Source: JASFYU01 sp045046905 (GTDB lineage: Bacteria; Bacteroidota; Bacteroidia; Flavobacteriales; Flavobacteriaceae). From it: 8,207 bases of DNA. Within the stretch, counting starts at the first letter, position 1. Each line of letters begins with the position of its first letter. Where the stretch lies: the NCBI GenBank assembly GCA_045046905.1, contig JASFYU010000086.1:1-8207 (forward strand), in the 5' to 3' direction. The translations under genes were made by a program, and so were the position numbers. Positions 1-7,014 of the stretch are shown one piece after another. The notes under the pieces were generated by a model that did no database searches, was not told where the DNA came from, and saw only the letters and a list, made by a program, of their open reading frames with translations.

Positions 1-438
1 AAACACAAAGTGAACCCCACTTGGCGCCCAGCTACAGTTAATTGATTGAGAATCAAATAACTCATCGTATAAAGTGCGAGAGTCCATCAATAAATTGTTA
101 CGTCCATACATGCTTCGCTCTATCTGCTTTTTGTTTAGGGCATTCAAGGCAAAACTCAGCATCCAGTTAATAAACTTCATGTCAAATTGCGGTTTGATAT
201 AAAAAGGGGAGTCTTTTTGAAACAACCACACCGCCGCTTTCATTAGCAAAGCCGGACTATTTAATGGAAGAGCATGGCTAGGGCTTATCAATCCGCAATT
301 ACCATAGGAGCACATGTCTTTTGCTTTCCCTTTTTCAAGTACTATCACTGATTTGCCTTCTTTTGACAAATAGTAAGCACAAAACAAGCCTATTATACCT
401 CCACCTATAATTACTACGTCTGCCTCTGATCTATTCAT
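1..438 (-). CDS. FAD-dependent oxidoreductase, D-amino-acid dehydrogenase (DadA)-like, N-terminal part
   Basis: This gene runs off the left edge; its first 146 codons are open without a stop. It starts at the ATG complementary to 436-438. The N-terminus forms a dinucleotide-binding fold: a hydrophobic strand leads into GGGIIG (residues 12-17), and an acidic residue, E35, sits at the end of the second strand (VIVLEKG), where it would hold the FAD ribose. The following C-S-Y-G-N-C-G-L-I-S-P stretch (43-53) and the leucine/proline-rich segment after it resemble the DAO superfamily (PF01266), especially DadA-like D-amino-acid or cis-4-hydroxy-D-proline dehydrogenases. Members oxidise D- or cyclic amino acids to 2-oxo or imino products and are cytoplasmic or on the inner face of the membrane; no signal peptide is seen here. 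It begins 57 bp after the truncated FAD_oxidored gene on the same strand. The family call is firm; the substrate is not known from this fragment. Confidence 0.78.
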   Translation of the reverse strand, partial: MNRSEADVVIIGGGIIGLFCAYYLSKEGKSVIVLEKGKAKDMCSYGNCGLISPSHALPLNSPALLMKAAVWLFQKDSPFYIKPQFDMKFINWMLSFALNALNKKQIERSMYGRNNLLMDSRTLYDELFDSQSINCSWAPSGVHFVF

Positions 439-495
439 AATCTATCTCTCACTTACTATGTTGCTAGCGCTATCCAAACCACTAAATTCAAAATC

Positions 496-1257
496 CTAAT
501 TGATTGTTGATATGTTCGGAAGTAGGCCACTGTTGGGATCACCTCTTCGGAGATAGGGATCTACGCCATTAGAAAACTGATGATGTTTAGCTAAGGCGGT
601 TTCCACCCCGTTCAAATTTTCTGCATACTGACTATTGCTTTCCCTGCCAACTGTATAGCTAACACCTGATAATGCCATAAGATCTCCTTCATACGTGGCA
701 TCAATAAATATTTTTCCTTTGTATTGCTTACCTGACTCCATCACTATAGCAGTAATTCTATTTCTATTTTTTAGTACACCAGATGTCATATTTAACCTCT
801 CATTGTAGACCATATTAATCTTGGTATCTACAATCATTTTTTGAAATACCTTTAAAGCTGCAGACGGCTCGAAAGTCCACATGGTTCCTTCATTTTTTGA
901 GGTCCGTGATTGTCCATCATCCTTATAACTAGATTTTTTCTGCCATTTCCAATTTGATTCATCATCATAATATGTTCTAATATTCTGATAAAATTCTCTA
1001 GGTATTCCTCCAATTACTTGCTTATTCCCTATGTCAGTTTGGCCCAGCCCGCCAGTGGTTAATCCGCCAATTCTATCACTTGGTTCAATAAGTAGTACTG
1101 ATTTACCAAGCCGGTCTGCCTGAATGGCCGCTGCTATTCCTGAAGAAGTTGCCCCATAGATAATGATATCATACGCAATGTCTTTATTTATGGCCTTAGA
1201 AGAAGATACTGTCAAAAATTGGATGAAGAGTAAAAGAATATATACGGTTGCTTTCAT
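496..1257 (-). pseudogene. Truncated secreted FAD-dependent oxidoreductase (FAD_oxidored family)
   Basis: The N-terminal half of a FAD_oxidored-type protein (PF12831), a family common in Bacteroidota glycan loci and often loosely called xanthan-lyase-like. The chosen ATG (1255-1257) gives a clean signal peptide (MKATVYILLLFIQFL, ending near SSSKA); an upstream GTG (1294-1296) would add 13 residues that spoil it. Seen from the ATG: a dinucleotide-binding loop G-A-T-S-S-G (35-40), E58 ending strand two, the family motif GGLTTGG (64-70), a typical IPREFY segment, and the IDATYEGDLMA block that marks the flavin-site region. The frame then stops soon after a DPYLRRGDPNSGLLP segment, giving 253 residues where intact relatives usually have roughly 500-650. 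The only sequence before the next gene is 57 bp, so the C-terminal half is absent, not frameshifted. FAD binding may persist but oxidoreductase activity is unlikely. The frame upstream of the truncation point is clean. Confidence 0.75.
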
Positions 1258-1355
1258 GTTCTTAAGTAATTTTATTTCCACTAGTGAGCTCAACACTTCG
1301 TGGGCCTTCCTCGTCGTCAGACAGGCTTTCTCCGAGGTATTTTACGTTAAAAATA

Positions 1356-2819
1356 TTAATTTACTACACTAATCTTTCCTATCGTGTACCACCCTTCAGT
1401 ATCCCTTCCTTGAATAGCTAATTTTACTTTGGGCTCAAACAATTGTCTATCCACAATACCTACCTGTAGTTCGTAGTTTCCCATTGGCATATCAAAGGGT
1501 ATAAATACTGAACTGTCATAAATATTATCGCCAGGAAGCCACGTTTTAATGGCTGCAGTTGTGGGGATTACTCGCAGGTTTTTATTGTTTTTCAACCTAA
1601 AGGCCAGTAAAAAATCTTTATAACATGGCGCTACTCCTTTGTTTTCCCACCAAGAGGTAAAAGAGAGTTTTTCATTGGGTTTTATGCTTTCTGGAAATGA
1701 AAAATTACGGAGTACAAAACGATACCCCATTTTTTTTAACCACCGGTCTATAAGTGGCTTCCATTCAGGTGGAACACTTGAGGACTTGGCATTAAAGGAA
1801 GATATATGCCATTTTAAGGTTTCATCAATAATATAATCTACATCTTTGGCTGTATATCCTTGCTTTTGTTTCCAACTTTTCAATGTTCCACAAATTTCTA
1901 GGCTAATCGGTGCTGTTTTCCAGGCATCTCGTACTCCATTTTTAATTATTGCCCTAGGATAATATCGATACATATGCGTCCATCCATCTTGTTCAGCGGC
2001 CCAAAAGCCAAGATCACCGATACAATCGACCCGCCAACCGACATTGGCTTGTGACAAGCCGTATTTATTTGTTTTTTCATCAGTCAGTAGCATGATAAGC
2101 GGTGTTTTTTTGAAATTGTCGGTATAGGCATCAACAAGGGCACTCCGGGTTTTTTCAGTGAGTATCTCAGAGCCTCGGCCTTCTCCCCAAAAACCAACTA
2201 TAGAAAGATCAATGGCCTCTAGGTCAGGGTGCCCATCATAACGGCGTCCCATTTCTGAAATCAATGTGCCAAAATACTTGGCGTATCTTGGATCTTCGGC
2301 ATCAACTCGCCATCCTTTTTCTTCTTCTGGTAGCCACTCATCCTTGTCACCGACCATAGTGCGATACCAAGATGGCACATCACTCTCCGGGCTTGAACCA
2401 TAGGGCGCTATACGGAGCAATAGACTCTGCCCTCGGTCATGTGCCGTTTTTAAGGCTTTGTCGATCATGGCCCAGTTGTATTCCTGCATTTCCTGCTCCA
2501 TGTATTTCCAATACACCCTAAAATATGCAATGGAAGTTGCCGGATGATCTTTGTTTTCCAGATTTCCATCAAAATCTTGATATTCAATCTGATGCCCTTC
2601 TGTCCACCCTATACCCGTGTTCAATTCGTCGCCATTAAACCTTTGAAAAGTCATAAAGCCCATTCCAGGGTTGGTCAATACATCGTCAATTTCATTTGGT
2701 CTAACATAAATGATTTTTTCTTTCATTTGTGAAATCAACAATTCAGGACAAAACATCAAGAATGTCAGAAAGGTTCCGAAAAAGATATGTTTTTTGACGA
2801 ATTTGCTTTTATTTCGCAT
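1356..2819 (-). CDS. Secreted DUF4832-type, glycosidase-like TIM-barrel protein
   Basis: A 487-residue exported protein, apparently full length. Residues 1-31 form a basic N-terminus and hydrophobic core ending LLISQ, a likely signal peptidase I site. The mature protein starts with the L-T-N-P-G-M-G-F motif (48-55) typical of DUF4832/DUF4874 proteins. A TIM-barrel-like region follows: FRVYWKYMEQE (100-110), a helix, and LLLRIAPYG (133-141), reminiscent of GH42-like enzymes. E213 in F-W-G-E-G and E308 in S-L-E-I-C lie at positions expected for the acid/base and nucleophile of a retaining clan GH-A-type hydrolase. The last ~120 residues (about 368-487) look like a beta-sandwich. By inference it is a periplasmic or surface glycoside hydrolase; the substrate cannot be read from sequence. 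It follows the PIG-L gene by 51 bp, probably in one operon. The catalytic assignment is inference; DUF4832 membership is fairly sure. Confidence 0.72.
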   Translation of the reverse strand: MRNKSKFVKKHIFFGTFLTFLMFCPELLISQMKEKIIYVRPNEIDDVLTNPGMGFMTFQRFNGDELNTGIGWTEGHQIEYQDFDGNLENKDHPATSIAYFRVYWKYMEQEMQEYNWAMIDKALKTAHDRGQSLLLRIAPYGSSPESDVPSWYRTMVGDKDEWLPEEEKGWRVDAEDPRYAKYFGTLISEMGRRYDGHPDLEAIDLSIVGFWGEGRGSEILTEKTRSALVDAYTDNFKKTPLIMLLTDEKTNKYGLSQANVGWRVDCIGDLGFWAAEQDGWTHMYRYYPRAIIKNGVRDAWKTAPISLEICGTLKSWKQKQGYTAKDVDYIIDETLKWHISSFNAKSSSVPPEWKPLIDRWLKKMGYRFVLRNFSFPESIKPNEKLSFTSWWENKGVAPCYKDFLLAFRLKNNKNLRVIPTTAAIKTWLPGDNIYDSSVFIPFDMPMGNYELQVGIVDRQLFEPKVKLAIQGRDTEGWYTIGKISVVN

Positions 2820-2870
2820 ACGATACTTCTTTAATTATCATTGAACTTTTAAGGTCATTTTGAGGCTTGT

Positions 2871-3743
2871 TTATTCAAAAATAGTATTGGAAAGTTTTGT
2901 TTTTCGTACAACTCGCCTTAGGTATATTGTTTGATTTCTGTTTCTCATCTTCTCAGCTTTTTTGTTCATCGACTCCTCTGAATATTGACTTTTATAACAT
3001 TGCAACGCCTTTATTGTATTTTCACGATCTTCCTCTGTATATGATATTTGTGTCGTTAGATAGGAGTCATCTACACCTCTAAGAACTCTTGTATCGGCAC
3101 TATCAATATAGGAAGATGGGGTTGCAACGTAGTATAGGGCTTTCGTCTTTTTCCAGATTTTGCTCAGGTAGATCTGGGAAATAGAAGCGCCCACAAGACG
3201 ATGATCCATGTGGTTAGAACCCCCATCAGGTCCAAAAGTAATAATTACGTCAGGTTGTATTTTAGAAACTAGACTATCGAGCTCCCTCATTAAATTCTGT
3301 ATATAAGGAACATGACCAAAAAAACCATCCTTGAGCTTCAATTGATCATGATATCCCAACCATATCGGTTTTTCAATACCCAAATAAGAAGCTGAACAAT
3401 TAACTTCCTTTTTTCGCAGTTCTACTAACTCTTCTCCCGGTTTTAAATCCGTTTGCCCAGTTCCGTACCTGCCATCGGTTGCGGTAACTAAATATACTTT
3501 TGAACCTTCTCTAGCATATTTAGTCAATATTGGACCAATGCTAATTTCGTCATCCGGATGCGCGAAAACTGCCATTATCACCTTATCCTGTGCAGAAATA
3601 GCTTTTTCTGGTTTAATGGTCTCTTTCTGCTCTATTGCTTTTTCCTGATTACAGGAAATTAAGATGATTCCCAAAAGTATCATTGGGCAACCTAAGAAAA
3701 TCTTATGCACTATTATTTTAATTGAAAAGAAGTTTCGTGTCAT
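2871..3743 (-). CDS. PIG-L/LmbE-family deacetylase lipoprotein
   Basis: A 290-residue zinc-dependent N-deacetylase of the PIG-L/LmbE family (PF02585). The metal site is complete: A-H-P-D-D-E at 61-66 (His, Asp and the general-base Asp) and H-M-D-H at 178-181. The family's T-D-G-R-Y-G segment (89-94) and the G-P-D-G loop before the second motif are also present. Known members remove acetyl from N-acetylglucosaminyl groups of glycolipids, thiols or antibiotics. The N-terminus has a long basic segment, a hydrophobic core and the lipobox L-I-S-C with C31 as the likely lipidated residue, followed by an E/K-rich linker, so it should be a lipoprotein, unlike the cytoplasmic mycothiol and bacillithiol enzymes. 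M21 is a poor alternative start because it removes the basic region. It lies 241 bp after the esterase and 51 bp before the DUF4832 gene. With a GH20 relic nearby, an N-acetylhexosamine-containing glycan is a plausible substrate (inference). Confidence 0.88.
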   Translation of the reverse strand: MTRNFFSIKIIVHKIFLGCPMILLGIILISCNQEKAIEQKETIKPEKAISAQDKVIMAVFAHPDDEISIGPILTKYAREGSKVYLVTATDGRYGTGQTDLKPGEELVELRKKEVNCSASYLGIEKPIWLGYHDQLKLKDGFFGHVPYIQNLMRELDSLVSKIQPDVIITFGPDGGSNHMDHRLVGASISQIYLSKIWKKTKALYYVATPSSYIDSADTRVLRGVDDSYLTTQISYTEEDRENTIKALQCYKSQYSEESMNKKAEKMRNRNQTIYLRRVVRKTKLSNTIFE

Positions 3744-3984
3744 CGATTTAATATTTGTGTTTTCATTTTGTTAATCTCAATTCGAATTCTCTTTTAGATG
3801 AATTTATTTTGACTGTTGTATAGACGAATTAATCTATCTTGATTTTACATAATGTTCGGGGCATATCGGTTATCAATTTATCCGCCTTTAGGCTGTCCGA
3901 ATTGCCAGTCAGGCTAAACTCCAGAAGGTCGATACATGATGGCCACAACATCAGTTTATTGATTAATATACCTTGTTTCATTGT
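3744..3984. other. 241-bp intergenic region, largest in the window
   Basis: This gap separates the esterase stop from the deacetylase start. Its half nearest the esterase holds the 50-codon frame described separately. The rest (3744-3828) is AT-rich and contains a perfect 10-bp palindrome, AATTCGAATT at 3779-3788, about 36 bp upstream of the deacetylase ATG. No CAAA occurs on the plus strand of the gap, so the Bacteroidota -7 box (TAnnTTTG) is absent on the minus strand. No strong hairpin followed by a T run was seen, so neither a promoter nor a terminator can be claimed. Confidence 0.55.
3829..3981 (-). pseudogene. Possible gene remnant, 50-codon open frame
   Basis: An ATG-started frame of 50 codons (stop complementary to 3829-3831) begins three bases after the esterase stop and in the same frame. 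The product has no signal peptide or membrane helix. Its middle (LLEFSLTGNSDSLKA) and end (LITDMPRTLCKIKID) read like the final beta-strand domain of a secreted glycoside hydrolase. The pattern of a Leu-rich strand, a Gly/Asn turn, and an M-P followed by a short I-K-I terminus loosely recalls C-termini of GH29 alpha-L-fucosidases. That resemblance is from memory and weak. It could be the stump of a deleted CAZyme gene, a translated short ORF, or chance. Protein-like composition and position next to other eroded genes favour a remnant. Confidence 0.25.
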
Positions 3985-6036
3985 TTAACGATTAGCCCAT
4001 TCCGATAACTTCTCTACTTTGAGAAAACCCTCAGATTTTCCAAGTTTATCATAAAGCTCTTCTGTCCATTTGTACGTATCGGGCAGTTCACCTATTGCAA
4101 CAAACTGTTTTGGATACATCAGCCCGGCCACCTGAGATATATCAGTTATACGCAGGCAGTTGAGCATTTCTATAGATTCTCCTCTCCCATTTGGCTGGCT
4201 GGCAACATTTTGAGTTGCTGGGGGTGTCTTAAGAATAAGTGATTTAATATTTCCATCAAGCAAGGCTGCATAAGAGGCTACAACAGCCATTTCCCCTTCC
4301 CCAATTATGCTAATATTGTCAGGATCAACTCCAGGCAATTGGCGTAGCGCTTCTAAGCACCTCAACACATCATAAACCCTCATAGATGCTACAGTACGCC
4401 CTGTCCAGGCAGCAGACCTTCGGATATGCCATTGTAAGGAAGGAGACCATCCTGTTTCTCCAATACCTCTAGCCTCAAAAGAAGCAATAATCATTTTTTC
4501 GCCCACCCCTGATGTGAGGCCATAAACACTCCACCGCTTTGCATTGGGGTTTTTCAATACGAGTACTGTTGGTTTCTTTTTGTTCGTTGGTTGACCTTTT
4601 CGCATGTTGATTTTCAAACGCCAGCCTTCTTCCGGAACAAAACTATAAACCTCCCCTACCGCACCACTTTTATTGGCATATTGAAATTCTTTTCGGACAT
4701 CCAAGGGTGTATCTTCTTTTGGAAAAGCGCCAAATGTCTTTTCTTTTAAGAAGCTTACAACTTCTTTTTTATAGGCATTCAGTTGTTCAAGGTTTTCTAT
4801 TCTCGGAGGGCTTGCCAATTCTACAAAAGAATCCTGAATGGTTTTCGTCATGTCTCCTTCGGGGGCTCCATCTACATAGGCTACAAGCTCCTCGTTGGAC
4901 AGTTCTTTTGAAATGTCAATTTTTCCAACCTCTTCTGGTGATATCTCTTTTCCCATCAGTTCTTTAAGGAAAAATGACAATATTCTGGGGCGTAATTCTT
5001 CTTCTGATCCATAACTGTGTCCCCCAGTAGCATCTTCCATGATTAAATTCTGAGGCATTCCATAGTAATCATATATTGTCTTTGCTTTTCTGTAAACTGT
5101 ATGAACGGCCTCAATGGAGTAATACAAATCTCTGTTTGGCTGTGCTATCATAAATGGCCTAGGAGCAATCAAAGCTCCAATATCAGAAAAATCTATCTCA
5201 TAGGTATTGATTGGCATCATACAGTCGCAATGGTCATCAATAGTTTTTTGGATAATCTGACCTTCTACCGATGCTCCGCCGGCAACTGCTGCTGCTGCTT
5301 TTACTCTAGAATCAACTGCCGGCAAATACCAACTTTGAGAACCTCCTCCAGAAATACCCGTAACACCTAATCGGTCTTTGTCTACTTCAGGTAATTCGCT
5401 CAAAAGGTCGAGTCCTCGGATGCCATTCCATACTTCAACCCCTGCAGGGTTATAACCTTTGCTATACCAATGAAACCAACCCAGTGACTCCGCCCCTAAA
5501 TGTTCGCCTTTTACTTCTCCTCGCTGAATCGTTTCGATGATTAGGACTACAAATCCATTTTGGGCAAAACTCTTAGCATGTGCCTGATAGTTGTACTTTT
5601 GGGTGTGAGAATGACCACATACATAGAGTATGGCCGGAGCGGGTTTCTTGATTCCATCGGGGATATATAAGTTTGCTGGCACATACAGCTCCGGAAGGGA
5701 TTCGTAGTAAAGTTTCTCTATCCTATATCCATCCTTTTGAATTACTCCTGTTTTGGTCACATTCAGTGGTGAGCGTTTGCCCTCAAAGGGTTTGCCTTGC
5801 AACCCTAACATTTCCTGAAACTCAATTCTACGTTTATCCTTTACAGACTCCCAATCTTTTAGGCTCGTGATACCACTCAAAGAATTATGTGTGATTTCAG
5901 AGGCAACCCGACTCAAATAAGTACGGATATTATTGTGCTGTTCAAAATCGGAGTTTATAGAAGAACAGAACGACTGGGACAACACCCCTCCAAAAGATAG
6001 CATTGAAAGAACAATCGTAATTAATATTTTTTTCAT
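3985..6036 (-). CDS. Secreted tandem alpha/beta-hydrolase, acetyl-xylan-esterase-like
   Basis: A 683-residue exported protein. Residues 1-21 are a signal peptide ending GGVLSQ. A helical region (about 30-90) precedes an alpha/beta-hydrolase domain (about 105-362) with a complete triad: nucleophile S229 in G-I-S-G-G, D303 in A-Q-P-N-R-D and H340 in G-G-H-S-Y-G. This layout suits carbohydrate acetyl esterases and dienelactone-hydrolase relatives (AXE1, PF05448-like), which remove O-acyl groups from sugars before glycosidases act. A second alpha/beta-hydrolase-like domain (about 415-683) contains a recognisable strand-turn, R-G-I-G-E-T-G-W, and an elbow-like I-I-G-E-G-E-M-A (577-584) where Gly581 replaces the serine, so it looks catalytically dead and may serve in binding or stability. 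The gene follows the GH20 relic by 37 bp, so it is probably cotranscribed with it. The fold and triad are firm; the acetyl-ester substrate is an inference. Confidence 0.82.
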   Translation of the reverse strand: MKKILITIVLSMLSFGGVLSQSFCSSINSDFEQHNNIRTYLSRVASEITHNSLSGITSLKDWESVKDKRRIEFQEMLGLQGKPFEGKRSPLNVTKTGVIQKDGYRIEKLYYESLPELYVPANLYIPDGIKKPAPAILYVCGHSHTQKYNYQAHAKSFAQNGFVVLIIETIQRGEVKGEHLGAESLGWFHWYSKGYNPAGVEVWNGIRGLDLLSELPEVDKDRLGVTGISGGGSQSWYLPAVDSRVKAAAAVAGGASVEGQIIQKTIDDHCDCMMPINTYEIDFSDIGALIAPRPFMIAQPNRDLYYSIEAVHTVYRKAKTIYDYYGMPQNLIMEDATGGHSYGSEEELRPRILSFFLKELMGKEISPEEVGKIDISKELSNEELVAYVDGAPEGDMTKTIQDSFVELASPPRIENLEQLNAYKKEVVSFLKEKTFGAFPKEDTPLDVRKEFQYANKSGAVGEVYSFVPEEGWRLKINMRKGQPTNKKKPTVLVLKNPNAKRWSVYGLTSGVGEKMIIASFEARGIGETGWSPSLQWHIRRSAAWTGRTVASMRVYDVLRCLEALRQLPGVDPDNISIIGEGEMAVVASYAALLDGNIKSLILKTPPATQNVASQPNGRGESIEMLNCLRITDISQVAGLMYPKQFVAIGELPDTYKWTEELYDKLGKSEGFLKVEKLSEWANR

Positions 6037-6073
6037 ACTATTTGATTTAGTTTATTGTCAATAAAATCTTATC

Positions 6074-6988
6074 CTACCCTAAAACCCTGATGTCACCTGC
6101 TCCTACCTGAGCCTTCCTCATTTGAGCTTTTTTGTCTAAACCTGTTAAGATAAATTTCGCCGAATGCCAAGGCGAACTTTTCATCCAATACACCCGAAAA
6201 AAGGCATTCATATTATGATTTTCTTTTGCCTTGGCCCGGCATTCTTTGCATTGACCTAACTCGTATGTTTCATCTGAACCTATATGATATTGCCTCGCAT
6301 AGCGAGTAAATTCTTGCATCTCTTCTATAGTAAAAGCACCTGGGGCACCAATTTCAGGATGGCTTTGGTAGGCTAGTTTATTTTCCCATACCAACATATT
6401 AATTTTATACCGGGCCAAATCTCTGATAAAATCTTTTACATAATTGCCCTTGTCTTGATGGTGCTTGGTGTCATAGTGAATGGCTCTCTTTTTTATATCA
6501 GGCCAGTCCGTGATGTTCATTCCCGGAACGAATATTTGCCCCCTTCCTTTCTTGATCAACTGAAATAAGGTTTGCACACCATAAAAGAGACCGTCTTCTC
6601 CTTTGCCAGTTATTGTCAAAACCTTGGTGTTTGTAGATAGCTTATAGCCCTGGCCTAGCATTGTTTTCGACGCTCCTTTTCTAGTTAATATGAGTGTACT
6701 GCCACTATTGCCCTCTCCAATTATCACTCTCAGCCCCCATTCTTCTTCAAGTTCTTTTTTCAATTGTTCAGCTGTTTGCCTATCTACTCCGCTGGCATTT
6801 TTGTCAAGAATAATATTAACGGGACTTTTAAAAATAAATTCACCTCCTCCCATTTCCACTTGTTGTGGATATGGAATCACATGAAGGCCAAGGGCATATA
6901 GATCCGAGGTCTGACAATAGGACAGAAACAGATTTCCTACTAGAAGCAACGTAATTATAAGGTAGGTTGATGTTTTGGCCTTTTGCAT
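6074..6988 (-). pseudogene. GH20 beta-N-acetylhexosaminidase with internal deletion and foreign-looking tail
   Basis: The first ~235 residues are clear GH20 protein: a signal sequence (hydrophobic 9-23; L-S-Y-C is a poor lipobox), the GH20b zincin-like domain with VIPYPQQVE (38-46) and EDGLFYGVQTLFQL (131-144), then the start of the catalytic barrel at D-W-P-D-I-K-K-R-A-I-H-Y-D (161-173). At residues 235-237 the sequence jumps from a barrel helix ending QYHI straight to G-S-D-E-T-Y-E-L-G, the catalytic Asp-Glu motif (D239, E240) that intact relatives place some 70-80 residues later. The intervening strands are missing, in frame. After about residue 257 the sequence no longer resembles GH20 and ends at residue 304, against ~500 or more in full enzymes. 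It cannot form a complete barrel and is very probably inactive. Intact members cleave terminal GlcNAc or GalNAc. It sits 26 bp after the transglutaminase-like gene. An open frame remains, so a short protein could still be made. Confidence 0.72.
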
Positions 6989-7014
6989 GGGTTGTATAAT
7001 TTAATAAACAATGC

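Noticed and set aside
465..472. TAGCGCTA palindrome between the two FAD genes
   Set aside because: Eight bases of symmetry, with no extension and no T run, are too little for an operator or terminator.
1280..1291. ACTAGTGAGCTC, adjacent SpeI- and SacI-type sites resembling a cloning linker
   Set aside because: Only 12 bp match, the flanks are not vector sequence, and the stretch continues an open frame into the FAD gene; chance is sufficient.
1255..1296. GTG at 1294-1296 as the start of the FAD relic
   Set aside because: It has a purine-rich stretch upstream but adds 13 charged and mixed residues ahead of a clean signal peptide; the ATG at 1255-1257 fits export better.
1309..1337. Hairpin CCTCG/CGAGG as a rho-independent terminator after the DUF4832 gene
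   Set aside because: The 5-bp stem has a 19-base loop and no T run follows on the minus strand.
1163..1372. Plus-strand 69-codon frame spanning the FAD gene start and the spacer
   Set aside because: It overlaps the signal-peptide region of the FAD relic in antisense and has no credible motif or start context.
4707..5370. Plus-strand open frames of 86 and 89 codons
   Set aside because: Both are antisense shadows of the esterase gene, low in complexity or His/Cys-rich, with no domain and no neighbouring gene on that strand.
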